Assembly: GCA_964472315.1 (NCBI GenBank)
Contig: CAYYJS010000024.1
Location: 1-47,111 of the forward strand
Length of the DNA stretch: 47,111 nt
Direction: 5' to 3'
Source: CAYYJS01 sp964472315
GTDB taxonomy: Bacteria > Verrucomicrobiota > Kiritimatiellia > UBA8416
The notes under the pieces are model-generated. The model worked only from the letters and a program-made list of their open reading frames with translations, did no database searches and was not told where the DNA came from. A program made the position numbers and the translations under genes. Below are positions 35,571 through 44,939 of this stretch, piece by piece; position 1 is the first letter of the stretch; each line of letters starts with the position of its first letter.

Positions 35571-36137
35571 CTACGGTTTCAATCCCTTGACCAGGTCGCC
35601 GCGCAACCCCTTGTCCAGCGGTTCCTTGCCCAACCAGACGCCGAAGTACGCCGCGGCAAAGTCGGCGCCGGCGACCGTGCCAAGCAGATCGCCGTTCAGC
35701 CAGAGATGCGTCCCGACACCGGGCTCGTGGATCAACTGGTAGCGATCGCCCTTCGCGACCGGCCGATAGAGCTTGTGCAGGCGTTCGATGCGCGGCGTCA
35801 ACGGCACGAGTTCGTCGGTCCGATAGGTGCGCCGCAGGGCATCCCAGGCGGCCGCGGCAAACTGGTCCGGCCGCAGCGCATGCACGTAATGCAGTTCCAG
35901 ACAACGCGGGATATCCTCCAGAACCCGCGCACGGGAAACGCCGCGCGGCGCGTACAGGGCGATGTCGCATCCCTTGATCATCCAGCGCCGCAACGCGCCG
36001 ACGCCAACCCGATGCAGGGCGTTCGTGCCAACCTGCATCGTCGGCGCGAACAGGGATTCGTCCTCCGCCGCCACCGGCATTCCTCCGCCCGCGAGGAGTA
36101 CGAACAGGACTCCGAGCAAACCACCCGTTCGGCTCAC
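35571..36137 (-). CDS. exported chalcone-isomerase-like protein
   Basis: This 188-aa protein has a signal peptide (GGLLGVLFVLLAGGGMPVAA) and one domain of the bacterial chalcone-isomerase-like family (NALHRVGVGALRRWMIKGCDIALYAP; HYVHALRPDQF). Members of this family sit in the same cyclopropane-synthase clusters in proteobacteria. No enzymatic activity is assured. The GTG start 36137 overlaps the DUF2878 stop (GTGA) and has a GGGGGA upstream. Confidence 0.82.
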   Translation of the reverse strand: MSRTGGLLGVLFVLLAGGGMPVAAEDESLFAPTMQVGTNALHRVGVGALRRWMIKGCDIALYAPRGVSRARVLEDIPRCLELHYVHALRPDQFAAAAWDALRRTYRTDELVPLTPRIERLHKLYRPVAKGDRYQLIHEPGVGTHLWLNGDLLGTVAGADFAAAYFGVWLGKEPLDKGLRGDLVKGLKP

Positions 36138-36733
36138 AAGTCCCCCTTCCCATCCGGTTCCCGGCGGCGCGGCAGCCACGGCGACGCCGTCCCGTCGGAC
36201 GCCCTCCCGATACGCGCGTCCAGCCAGAACAGCGCCACGCACATGCATCCCCACAGGACGCCCAGCACCGACAGGGCCGCCGGCAGGGCGATGCCGAACC
36301 CGATGGCGCCCATGCGGCTTCCGCTCCAATAGGCCACCGGACCGCCGACGGCGCCGACCAACCACTGTGCCGTCGGGCGCCCCTGCAGGTACGTCAGCAC
36401 CACGCGCAGGAAGCCGGCGAACGCCACCCACAACCCCACCAGCCACAACGGCGGCAACGGCGGAGGCATGGCCACGCGCAGCGGTATCAGCACGCCCGCG
36501 GCGGTCAGCGCCGTATCCATCGCGCCACCCGCCGCCACGGCGGCCAAAAGATAGAGCAGGCTCGCGCCCATCCGGTCGCCGGCAAGCCGCAGCTCCAGCG
36601 CCACCAGCGCCACCGTGCCGCCGCATACCACCGCCGACCAGGCGTGCCCAGCCGACCATACGAGCGCCAGCCACTGCACCTGGAAGGCCAGCGCCGTCAG
36701 CACCCGCACCGGAGTCGTGGCACGCACGCTCAC
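36134..36733 (-). CDS. DUF2878-type membrane protein
   Basis: This 199-aa protein has five or six hydrophobic helices and matches the DUF2878 pattern (WSAGHAWSAVVCGG near the N-terminus, MDTALTAAGVLIP, PLWLVGLWVAFAG). Start is GTG 36733 with GGAGG 4 nt upstream, overlapping the cyclopropane synthase stop (GTGA). Its role is unknown. Its constant partners are a lipid methylase and oxidoreductases, so it probably works in membrane lipid modification. Confidence 0.82.
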   Translation of the reverse strand: MSVRATTPVRVLTALAFQVQWLALVWSAGHAWSAVVCGGTVALVALELRLAGDRMGASLLYLLAAVAAGGAMDTALTAAGVLIPLRVAMPPPLPPLWLVGLWVAFAGFLRVVLTYLQGRPTAQWLVGAVGGPVAYWSGSRMGAIGFGIALPAALSVLGVLWGCMCVALFWLDARIGRASDGTASPWLPRRREPDGKGDL

Positions 36734-38004
36734 GTCACCTCCTCCAGCGCCGGCAGGTCCCCGGTGCAACGGGGCTTGCCGAAGACCCATTGCATGTCGC
36801 CGATCCACCGCCGGCGGAACCCCGCTTCGCAGAAGATCAGGTAGAACAGCCACATGCGGATGAAGGACTCGGACATGCCCATGGCGCGCACGGCGTCGCC
36901 GTTGGCGACGAACCGTTCCCGCCAGAGCTTCAGGGTGCGGGCATAGTGCAGCGTAATGTCTTCCACGCTGACCAGAAACATGTCGGTCGTCGCGTCGACG
37001 CCGGAGCAGACGCGCCGGTTCGATACGAGATGACTGCCCGGAAAGATGTACTTGTTGATGAAGCTGCCCTGCCGCCGATGGCTCTCGTACTGTGCGTCGC
37101 CGATGGTGATGCCCTGGATGAGCAGCATGCCGTCGTCGCGCAGCAGACGACCGCAGACGCCGAAAAACGTATCCAGGTAATCGTGACCGACGGCCTCGAT
37201 CATTTCGATGGAGACCAGTCGGCTGTACGTGCCCGTCAGCTCGCGGTAATCCTTGTCGAGCACCGTCACGCGCGACTCCAAGCCCTCGGCCCGAACGCGT
37301 TCGGTGGCCTTGGCGAACTGCTCGCGCGATATCGTGGTCGTCGTGACGCGGCACCCGTACCGTTTGGCGGCGTGGATGGCGAAGCCGCCCCAACCGGTGC
37401 CGATCTCCATCAGATGGTCGTCCGCGGTCAGACGCAGTTTGCGGCAGATGCGCTCGAACTTGGCGACCGAGGCGTCGTGCAGCGTACTCTCGGGCCGCTC
37501 GAAAATGCCGGCGGAATAGGCCATGGTCTCGTCGAGGAACAGGGCGAAAAAGTCGTTCCCCAGATCGTAGTGCGCCATGATGTTCCGCAGGCTGCCTTCG
37601 GTCGAGTTGCGATTGAATCGGTGCAGCACCGCTTCGATGCGTTCGGCGATCCAGGCCCAACCGCCGTCCATACCCGCGTAGACCGCCGGCGAGGACAACA
37701 CCAGTTCGATCAACGCTTCGAGGTCATCGCAGTCCCAGTAGTTTAGAATGTAGCTCTCCGCGGCCCCGGTCGTGCCCGCCAGGACGATATGGCTGTAGGC
37801 CCGCTCGTCATGCACGGTCACGGTCACCGCGCCCCGTCCGTCGCCGACGGGTTCGAGACGAACGGTCCGCGGCGTCGGCGCCGACAGGCGACAGCCTTCG
37901 AGTCGGGCCAGCTTGCCCAACAGCAGGCGCCGCGCCCAGTCCCCAAACAGCCGGGCGGCACGGTTACATCGATTCGTATCGGGCGGCTTTATCCTGTGTT
38001 GCAT
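36730..38004 (-). CDS. cfa: cyclopropane-fatty-acyl-phospholipid synthase family
   Basis: This 424-aa SAM-dependent enzyme shows HYDLGNDFFALFLDETMAYSAG, the SAM site EIGTGWGGFAIHAA and SIEMIEAVGHDYLDTFF, plus a C-terminal substrate domain (WLFYLIFCEAGF). True Cfa adds a methylene bridge to unsaturated acyl chains; some relatives in such clusters instead methylate the chain on the way to furan fatty acids. AAGGA lies 5 nt before ATG 38004. The gene overlaps the DUF1365 gene by 41 bp. Which of the two products it makes cannot be read from sequence. Confidence 0.93.
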   Translation of the reverse strand: MQHRIKPPDTNRCNRAARLFGDWARRLLLGKLARLEGCRLSAPTPRTVRLEPVGDGRGAVTVTVHDERAYSHIVLAGTTGAAESYILNYWDCDDLEALIELVLSSPAVYAGMDGGWAWIAERIEAVLHRFNRNSTEGSLRNIMAHYDLGNDFFALFLDETMAYSAGIFERPESTLHDASVAKFERICRKLRLTADDHLMEIGTGWGGFAIHAAKRYGCRVTTTTISREQFAKATERVRAEGLESRVTVLDKDYRELTGTYSRLVSIEMIEAVGHDYLDTFFGVCGRLLRDDGMLLIQGITIGDAQYESHRRQGSFINKYIFPGSHLVSNRRVCSGVDATTDMFLVSVEDITLHYARTLKLWRERFVANGDAVRAMGMSESFIRMWLFYLIFCEAGFRRRWIGDMQWVFGKPRCTGDLPALEEVT

Positions 38005-38776
38005 ACTTGTCCTTATCGGTTTCCGGCCGGCGGGCGGGGTGCGGGATGAACGGCACCCGCTTACGCCACAGGCGCAACGCCTGCCAGTGAATCAGGGTCA
38101 CAACCTTCAGGGTCATCGCCGGGTGGGCGACCAGCGTCCGCATCAGCGCCGCACGACCGATTTCCCGGCGTCTCAGACTCACTGTCGCATCGAAGATTTT
38201 CCCCTCCGCGTCGTGGTCCTCCATGTGCACGGCCAACACCGCGCCGGGCTGCGAGAAACGCCAGTCGTACGTGATGTCCATCGGCATGAACGGCGAGACG
38301 TGGAAGGCCTTGGGGAAGACGAACCGCTTGAGCATCCCGCGCGCCTGGTTCGCGCATTCGGGCAGCACGTATGCATGCCGCTCGCCCCAGGGTGTGTTGG
38401 TGATTTCCGCGACGATCGTCTCCACATGCGAATCCGTACGGTCGAAGCAGTAGTAGAACACGACCGGGTTGAAGCAGTAGCCGGCATACCGCAAGTGACA
38501 GAGCATGCGCACCGGGCCGTTCACCGTCTGCCCGGTATGGTGTTTCACACGGTAGCGCACGGCCTCGGCGATGGGCAGGTCGCGCGGCCCGAGGTAGTCG
38601 CGCCGGCGCCAACAGGCCAGGTTGGGGCGATCCACGGACCATAACGGCACCCCATCGAAAACGTGCGGCAACTCGTCCAGATCCAGGTACATCAGGAAGA
38701 CCGCGTACCGAAAGGCGTTCCCGCACGGCCGAAACCGACGGTGACGCACATGCCCGCTGTAGATGCAACTGTGCAT
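37964..38776 (-). CDS. DUF1365 family protein
   Basis: This 270-aa soluble protein begins MHSCIYSGHVRHRRFRP, the family start, and keeps FLMYLDLDELP, RYAGYCFNPVVFYYCFD, ITNTPWGERHAYVL and KAFHVSPFMPMD. It almost always accompanies a FAD oxidoreductase and a Cfa-like enzyme, as here. The biochemical role is unknown. It overlaps cfa by 41 bp and begins 12 bp after the FAD oxidoreductase gene. Confidence 0.92.
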   Translation of the reverse strand: MHSCIYSGHVRHRRFRPCGNAFRYAVFLMYLDLDELPHVFDGVPLWSVDRPNLACWRRRDYLGPRDLPIAEAVRYRVKHHTGQTVNGPVRMLCHLRYAGYCFNPVVFYYCFDRTDSHVETIVAEITNTPWGERHAYVLPECANQARGMLKRFVFPKAFHVSPFMPMDITYDWRFSQPGAVLAVHMEDHDAEGKIFDATVSLRRREIGRAALMRTLVAHPAMTLKVVTLIHWQALRLWRKRVPFIPHPARRPETDKDKYATQDKAARYESM

Positions 38777-38788
38777 CGTGTCCGTCCC

Positions 38789-40039
38789 CTACCAGGCGCA
38801 TCCCAGCGGACGACAGGCCGCCAGCGCGCTGTTGACGCCATCCTCGTGGAACCCGTATCCCCAATAGGCGCCCGCGAAATGCAGCCGATCGACCCCGTTG
38901 ATGTCGGCGAACCGGCCCTGCGCCTCGACGCCGGACGGCGTGTAGACCGGGTGATCGTAGATGTAGCGGTCGATCGCGTGCGCGGCGCCGATATGCGTCG
39001 ATTGGTTCAAGGTCACGAGGAACTCGGCGGGCGCGGCGATGGTCTGCAGCGTGTTCATGTGGTATGTGACGGTACAACGGTCGCCGCGCTCGCGCGGTAT
39101 CCGGTAGTTCCAGCTCGACCAGGTCTGCCGGTGCCGCGGCAGCAACCGAACGTCGGTATGCAGCACAACGTCATTCGGCTGATACCGCAGCGCCCCGAGC
39201 ACCGTCTGCTCGGCGACCGTCGGACCCGCGATCATCCGCAGCGCCTGGTCGCTGTGCACCGCCAGCACGACGCGGTCGTAGAACCGTTCCGTGCCGTCCG
39301 CCGCAAGCACGCGGACGTCCCCCGTCGGGCGCCGCTCGACCGACGTGACGACGGTACTCGTATGCACGCGGTCGCGGAAGGGATGCAGGAGCTTCTCGAC
39401 GTACCGCGCCGAACCGCCGGCGATCGTGTACCACTGCAACAGCGTCGACTCGCTCAGAAAGCCGTGGTTCTTGAAAAACATCACGAACGTGCGCAGCGGA
39501 AACTGGCCGAATGCGTCCGGTGCGGCGGACCAGATGGCGGCCCCGAACGGGATGATGAACTGATCGACGAACCGACGGGAGTAGCCACACTGGCGCAAGT
39601 ACTCGCCAAGGGTCAACGAAGCGCTTGCCGGATCGGCCAACAGCATCGGGAACGCCTCCCGAAACCGCCGGATCTCCCACAGCATCCGCAGGAACGTGGG
39701 CGAAAGGGCGTTCCGTCGCTGCGCGAAGACGGCGTCCCATGTGGCAAACCCATACTCGATGCCCGTGCGCTCGCAGGACACGCTGAAACTCATCCGCGTC
39801 GGCTGGTACGCCACGTCAAGTCCTTCGATCAGCTTCACGAAGTTCGGGTAGTTCTCGCGATTGAAGACGATGAAGCCGGTGTTGACGCGATACGTATCCC
39901 CGGCATGCGCGACGTCCCGGGTGTGCGTGTGCCCGCCGATGTAGTCGTTCGCCTCCAGCAGTTCGACATCGTGCTCGCGGTACAGCAGATGCGCCGAGGC
40001 CATCCCCGCGATCCCGCCGCCGACAATACCGATGCGCAT
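38789..40039 (-). CDS. FAD/NAD(P)-binding amine-oxidase-like oxidoreductase
   Basis: This 416-aa flavoprotein starts MRIGIVGGGIAGMASAHLL (FAD Rossmann motif) and ends with a flavin-binding HFAGAYWGYGFHEDGVNSA. WSSWNYRIP and TYHMNTLQ are typical of the COG2907 group found beside DUF1365 and Cfa. It resembles carotenoid/phytoene desaturases and probably acts on acyl chains. ATG 40039 has a purine-rich AAGGAAGGGG upstream. Confidence 0.92.
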   Translation of the reverse strand: MRIGIVGGGIAGMASAHLLYREHDVELLEANDYIGGHTHTRDVAHAGDTYRVNTGFIVFNRENYPNFVKLIEGLDVAYQPTRMSFSVSCERTGIEYGFATWDAVFAQRRNALSPTFLRMLWEIRRFREAFPMLLADPASASLTLGEYLRQCGYSRRFVDQFIIPFGAAIWSAAPDAFGQFPLRTFVMFFKNHGFLSESTLLQWYTIAGGSARYVEKLLHPFRDRVHTSTVVTSVERRPTGDVRVLAADGTERFYDRVVLAVHSDQALRMIAGPTVAEQTVLGALRYQPNDVVLHTDVRLLPRHRQTWSSWNYRIPRERGDRCTVTYHMNTLQTIAAPAEFLVTLNQSTHIGAAHAIDRYIYDHPVYTPSGVEAQGRFADINGVDRLHFAGAYWGYGFHEDGVNSALAACRPLGCAW

Positions 40040-40055
40040 GCCGCCCCCCCCTTCC

Positions 40056-40460
40056 TTACCGTAACCGCAAGCCGAACGCATACCCGGCGCCGGCCACCAC
40101 GAGACTGATCGCCACACCCCAGGCCATATCGACGAGCACGACAACCGCCGGCCAGTCGCGCACGGTCGCCCAGTTGGTCAAATCGTAGGTGCCGTATGTC
40201 ATCAACCCGAACACCGCCGCCGAAAACAGCAACCGCGGCCATCCCCCGCCCTCGCGCAGCGCGGGTAGCACGGCGAAATAGACGACACCGGCGGCATGCA
40301 ACAAGTAGAACGCCGCGGCCGCCCCCCACACGAACCGGTCGGCAAACAGATAGCCGAGATGGCGACGGTAGAAGGCGCGTGCCAACAGGCCCAACCACAA
40401 ACCGTCGCACGCCAGTGCGACCGGTACGCAGAGCAGGTAGATCCGCAGCGCCATACCCAT
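40056..40460 (-). CDS. DUF2177 membrane protein
   Basis: This protein of about 134 aa has four hydrophobic helices and the DUF2177 features FYRRHLGYLFADR and FGLMTYGTYDLTNWAT. Several in-frame ATGs crowd the start; I chose 40460 because AAGGGGAG lies 6 nt before it, but 40466 or 40454 are possible. It opens the lipid-modification gene group, 16 bp before the FAD oxidoreductase. No function is known. Confidence 0.85.
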   Translation of the reverse strand: MGMALRIYLLCVPVALACDGLWLGLLARAFYRRHLGYLFADRFVWGAAAAFYLLHAAGVVYFAVLPALREGGGWPRLLFSAAVFGLMTYGTYDLTNWATVRDWPAVVVLVDMAWGVAISLVVAGAGYAFGLRLR

Positions 40461-40508
40461 ATGCATCTCCCCTTCCGGCATCACGCCACGATGCGACTTG
40501 CCCGATTT

Positions 40509-41384
40509 CTACCACACGCGGGACGGAACTGCAACCCGCACCCGCCGCGCCGTCGCCCTGGCCTCAAGCCCCGCCACATGCTCGTCGGGAACATGCAGGT
40601 TTCCGAACCCGCGGCCCAGCAGGATCCGCGGGTTGGCGGCCCCGTGATAGTCGCTGCCGCCGGTGACCGCCAGATCGAACGTGGCACAGAGCTCGATCAA
40701 CTTCTGCGTCGCATCCGGACTGTGCTCGGAGTAATGCGCTTCGATGCCATCCAGACCGAGCGGCTTGAGCATTGCCACGATCGTGCGGACACTGGACAGC
40801 GTCTGTTCGCGTATGGCCGGATGCGCAAGCACCGCGACACCGCCGGCTGCGTGGATCATGGCGATGCCCTGTTCGGGCGTCGGACGGTAACGGTCGCGGT
40901 AGGCCGGTTTCCCGCGCGCCAGGAACCGGTCGAACGCGTCGCGCACGGTTGCCACCGCACCGCACGCCACGGCCGCCTGTCCGAAATGCACGCGCGAGAC
41001 GACGGCCCCTCCCGCCAACGCCTCGACGGCGCTCAGGGAGATGGGCACCCCCAGCGCCTCGAACGCCTGCGCGATCTCCCGATTGCGCACGTTGCGTCCA
41101 TCGCGAATCCGCGCGAGCCCGGCACCCAGCGCGCCACTCCGCGCATCGACGAAATACCCGAGCATGTGCATGCCGCCCCGCGGCCCCTGCACGCTGATTT
41201 CCACCCCCGGAATGCCGCGCAACCCCTCCCGCTCGCACGCCGCCAGGAACTCGGGGATGCCGTCCACCGTGTCGTGATCGGTCAAGGCCAGCGCCGACAG
41301 GCCCACCTGCTTGCCCAGGGCCGCCAGTTCGGACGGCGACAGGGACCCGTCGGAACACGTCGAGTGGGCGTGTAGATCGATCAT
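40509..41384 (-). CDS. PHP-domain phosphoesterase (RNase AM/YciV-like)
   Basis: This 291-aa metal-dependent phosphoesterase has MIDLHAHSTCSDG, LTDHDTVDG, GVEIS, VLAHP and SDYHG, the His/Asp ligands of a trinuclear PHP site. The family includes 5'-3' exonuclease RNase AM and 3',5'-nucleotide phosphatases. The ATG 41384 overlaps the queD stop (ATGA), which decides the start. Confidence 0.9.
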   Translation of the reverse strand: MIDLHAHSTCSDGSLSPSELAALGKQVGLSALALTDHDTVDGIPEFLAACEREGLRGIPGVEISVQGPRGGMHMLGYFVDARSGALGAGLARIRDGRNVRNREIAQAFEALGVPISLSAVEALAGGAVVSRVHFGQAAVACGAVATVRDAFDRFLARGKPAYRDRYRPTPEQGIAMIHAAGGVAVLAHPAIREQTLSSVRTIVAMLKPLGLDGIEAHYSEHSPDATQKLIELCATFDLAVTGGSDYHGAANPRILLGRGFGNLHVPDEHVAGLEARATARRVRVAVPSRVW

Positions 41385-41752
41385 GTCGCCCAGTAACTCG
41401 CGCACGATCCGGGCGTCTCGTAAACGGCCACCCGATGCACCCGATAGCGCGCCGTGTCCACCCGCCGGGCGATCTCGTCATAGAGGAACCGGGCGATGTG
41501 TTCCGAGGTCGGGTTCCGGGCGCGGAACGGTTCGAGGGTGTTCAGGTCGACATGGTCCAGGGCGTCCACGGCCGCCTTGACCTCACTCTTGAGCACCTTG
41601 AAGTCCACCAGCAAACCGGTCTCGTCAAGCGCCTCGCCGCGCACGAACACCTCGACCTCCCAGTTGTGGCCATGATGGACCACACACGACCCGGGATAAC
41701 CTTCCAGGTGATGCGCGGCTGAAAAATGCGTCCGGACGCTGAGTTCGTACAT
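41381..41752 (-). CDS. queD: 6-carboxy-5,6,7,8-tetrahydropterin synthase QueD
   Basis: This 123-aa enzyme of the QueD/PTPS family makes 6-carboxytetrahydropterin in queuosine (7-deazaguanine) synthesis. The catalytic Cys23 and zinc ligands His14, His27 and His29 lie in FSAAHHL and CVVHHGHNW. VDFKVLK, LDHVDLN, PTSEHIA and the late Glu in YETPG complete the site. It lies 12 bp after the purH-like gene and overlaps the PHP gene. queC and queE are not in the window. Confidence 0.92.
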   Translation of the reverse strand: MYELSVRTHFSAAHHLEGYPGSCVVHHGHNWEVEVFVRGEALDETGLLVDFKVLKSEVKAAVDALDHVDLNTLEPFRARNPTSEHIARFLYDEIARRVDTARYRVHRVAVYETPGSCASYWAT

Positions 41753-41764
41753 GGTTTCGCGGCC

Positions 41765-42445
41765 TCAATGCACGTGGTAGCAGGCGGCAATGTCGGCGTC
41801 GCCGATGCCGGCGAAATACGCCGCGATCGCGGTGTCGTACGCGGAGGTGTGCGCAAACGCCTTGCGGGCCAGCGCAAACCGCGTCTTGAGCGACAGCGAG
41901 CCGCCGCTCGCCCGCAGCTCGTCCAGTATGCCGGCATAGTCGGCCGGATCCGTCACCGAGGCCACGCGCAGGTAGTTCTTGGCCGATGCGCGGACCATGC
42001 AGGGGCCGCCGATGTCGATGTTCGTCCGCGCCTGCTCGGGTGTCACCCCGGCCTGGGCGACCGTCTTCCGAAACGGGTACAGGTTCACCACGACCATGTC
42101 GAAGGCTACCGCCGAGGTGCGCGCCAGGTCGTCGCGGTGGGCATCGTTGTAGGTCTCGCTCAGCAGTCCGAGGTAGATCTTGAAATCGAGCGTCTTCACC
42201 AATCCGCCCTGCATCTCGGGCTGTCCCGTATACGCGGAAACGGCTACGAGGTTCCGCGCCGCGCGCGGGCCCAGCATCTTTTCGATCGCCCCATACGTGC
42301 CGCCCGTGGAGTAGATCCGGATGTCCGGGTTCGCCGCGACCAGTCCGGGAATCAGCACGTCCAACCCGGCCTTGTCGGACACGCTCGCCAACACATGCCG
42401 AACCTTTACCGTCCCGTCGATATCGCTCACCAGGTTAAGTGCCAT
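41765..42445 (-). CDS. stand-alone IMP cyclohydrolase domain (PurH N-terminal half)
   Basis: The 226-aa product equals the N-terminal MGS-like half of bifunctional PurH, which closes FAICAR to IMP. It shows RHVLASVSDKAGL, YSTGGTYGAIEKM, GGLVKTLDFKIY, VVVNLYPF and NIDIGGPCMVRASAKNY. Normal PurH (about 510-530 aa) continues into an AICAR transformylase domain. Here the frame stops after AHTSAYDTAIAAYF plus 13 residues, and the next gene is queD, so no transformylase remnant follows. The formyl transfer step must be done by another gene. Functional rather than broken: no frameshift is seen. Confidence 0.9.
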   Translation of the reverse strand: MALNLVSDIDGTVKVRHVLASVSDKAGLDVLIPGLVAANPDIRIYSTGGTYGAIEKMLGPRAARNLVAVSAYTGQPEMQGGLVKTLDFKIYLGLLSETYNDAHRDDLARTSAVAFDMVVVNLYPFRKTVAQAGVTPEQARTNIDIGGPCMVRASAKNYLRVASVTDPADYAGILDELRASGGSLSLKTRFALARKAFAHTSAYDTAIAAYFAGIGDADIAACYHVH

Positions 42446-42494
42446 TCCGATTCTCCTGTTCCGTACCCAAACGCACCATCGAGACGCGGCGATC

Positions 42495-43331
42495 TTAGCG
42501 AGGCGCCGCCGACCCGTCCAAACTTTCTTTCCCCGGTGTCACGGACGGCGACTCCCCGCGCCCCAGCAACTCGGCCAGCCGCCCGCCGGGGTCCGTCTCG
42601 CGGACGAGCGCTTCTCCGATCAGGAACCCGCGGTAGCCATGCCGCTCCAGGTCCTCGATCTCGGAGCGTCGCCGGATCCCGCTTTCGGCAATCCCCAGCC
42701 GCCCCGCCGGGATCCGCCGCGCCAGTCGCCGCGCGACATCCAGATCGGTCCGCAACGTCTTGAGATCGCGGCTATTGACGCCGATGATGGCCTGTTCGAG
42801 CGCCAGGGCCCGGTCCAGCTCGGGTTCGGTGTGCGACTCCACCAGCACTTCGAGGCCCTGGCCCAACGCCGCGTCATACAGGTCGCGCAACTCGACATCG
42901 TCCAGCGCGGCGACGATCAGCAGGATCGCATCGGCCCCCCATGCCGCCGCTTCGGTCACCTGGTACGTGTCGCACATGAAGTCTTTGCGAAGGATCGGCA
43001 GGTCCACCACCTCCCGCACGGCACGCACATGGTCGCCCGATCCCAGGAAATGCACCGGCTCGGTGAGAATCGACAGCCCCGCCGCGCCCGCTTCGGCGTA
43101 CCGGCGCGCGATCGCGCAGGGATCGTACCGCGACCGCAGCAATCCGGCCGAGGGGCTCGCCCGCTTCAACTCGGCGACAATGCGCGTACCCGCGCCCCGC
43201 TCCAGCCGTTCGCGCAACCCGTGATGCACACGCCGCGCCGCGAGTTCGGAAAGCAGGCACTCGGGCACGGCGACGCGGCATTCCGCCACCGCGGCGCGGC
43301 GTTCCGCCATGATTTGCGTAAGGATGTCCAT
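42495..43331 (-). CDS. trpC: indole-3-glycerol phosphate synthase
   Basis: This 278-aa TIM barrel closes the indole ring in tryptophan synthesis. It has VAELKRASPSAG, LTEPVHFLGSGDHV, ILRKDFMCDTYQV, GVNSRDLKTL and the phosphate site IAESGI...GFLIGEALVR. The C-terminal ~20 residues after LLGRGE are an unusual extension. It starts 5 bp after trpD. No PRAI (trpF) fusion is present. Confidence 0.95.
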   Translation of the reverse strand: MDILTQIMAERRAAVAECRVAVPECLLSELAARRVHHGLRERLERGAGTRIVAELKRASPSAGLLRSRYDPCAIARRYAEAGAAGLSILTEPVHFLGSGDHVRAVREVVDLPILRKDFMCDTYQVTEAAAWGADAILLIVAALDDVELRDLYDAALGQGLEVLVESHTEPELDRALALEQAIIGVNSRDLKTLRTDLDVARRLARRIPAGRLGIAESGIRRRSEIEDLERHGYRGFLIGEALVRETDPGGRLAELLGRGESPSVTPGKESLDGSAAPR

Positions 43332-43336
43332 GACGG

Positions 43337-44344
43337 TCAGCGATGGGATGTCGCGATCAGCGCTTCGAGCGCGCGCCGCGCGCCCCCGCCGTCGATGGAC
43401 GCCTGCGCCGCGATCCATCCGTCGCGCAAGGTCTCCGCCTTGCCGCCGGCCACGATGGCCGCCGCCGCGTTCAGGCAGACGATATCGCGCCGCGGCCCGC
43501 GTTCGCCCCCGATCACCGCCCGCGCGATGGCGGCATTCTCCGCGGGCTCGCCGCCGGCGAGTTCGGCGGCATCGGCGTAACCGTCGATCAGCGTGAGCGG
43601 GTCGAACTCGTACGTGCGCACCCCCGCCGCCGACAGCTCGCTGATGCGCGTCGTCGTCGTCACGGTGATCTCGTCCATGCCGTCCTGCCCATGCACGATG
43701 AAGGCCCGGCGGCTGCCCAGCAACCGCAGCACATGCGCGAACGGTTCGGTCAACTCGGGCGAAAAGACGCCGATGATCTGCCCCTTCGCGCCCGCCGGGT
43801 TAGTCAACGGTCCGAGCATATTGAAGATCGTTCGCACGCCCAGCTCGCGGCGCGGTCCCATGGCATGTTTCATGGCCGGGTGCAGCTTCGGCGCGTACAG
43901 AAACCCGATGCCGGCCTCGCGCACGCATTCCTCCACGGCATCCGGCGCGATATCGATGTTCACGCCCAGCGCCGCCAGCACGTCGGCCGACCCGCATTTG
44001 CTGCTGATCGCGCGGTTCCCATGCTTGGCCACCGGCACGCCGGCCCCGGCCACCACGAAGGCGGCCGTCGTCGAGATGTTGAACGTCGCCAGGCCATCGC
44101 CGCCCGTGCCGCACGTATCCACCACCGGGCGCCCGCCGCAATCGATGAACACCGCGTGCCGCCGCATCGAGGCCGCCCCGCCGGCGATCTCTTCGACGGT
44201 CTCGCCCTTCATCCGCAAGGCCACGATGAACGCGCCGATCTGCGCCGGGGTCGCGCCGCCGGACATGATCAGGTCGAACGCCTCCGACGTCTCCTGCTGC
44301 GTCAGGTTCCGCCTCCCGAGGATCTTCTCAAGATATGGCTTCAT
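43337..44344 (-). CDS. trpD: anthranilate phosphoribosyltransferase
   Basis: This 335-aa enzyme joins anthranilate to PRPP. Motifs are VDTCGTGGDG, KHGNRAISSKCGSAD, HPAMKHAMGPRRELGVRTIF (read in parts) and GQDGMDEI. Length matches a stand-alone TrpD. It lies 12 bp after trpG and 5 bp before trpC, all in one operon. Confidence 0.97.
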   Translation of the reverse strand: MKPYLEKILGRRNLTQQETSEAFDLIMSGGATPAQIGAFIVALRMKGETVEEIAGGAASMRRHAVFIDCGGRPVVDTCGTGGDGLATFNISTTAAFVVAGAGVPVAKHGNRAISSKCGSADVLAALGVNIDIAPDAVEECVREAGIGFLYAPKLHPAMKHAMGPRRELGVRTIFNMLGPLTNPAGAKGQIIGVFSPELTEPFAHVLRLLGSRRAFIVHGQDGMDEITVTTTTRISELSAAGVRTYEFDPLTLIDGYADAAELAGGEPAENAAIARAVIGGERGPRRDIVCLNAAAAIVAGGKAETLRDGWIAAQASIDGGGARRALEALIATSHR

Positions 44345-44356
44345 CGCGCTCCTCCA

Positions 44357-44932
<576 letters not shown>

Positions 44933-44939
44933 GTTGTCC

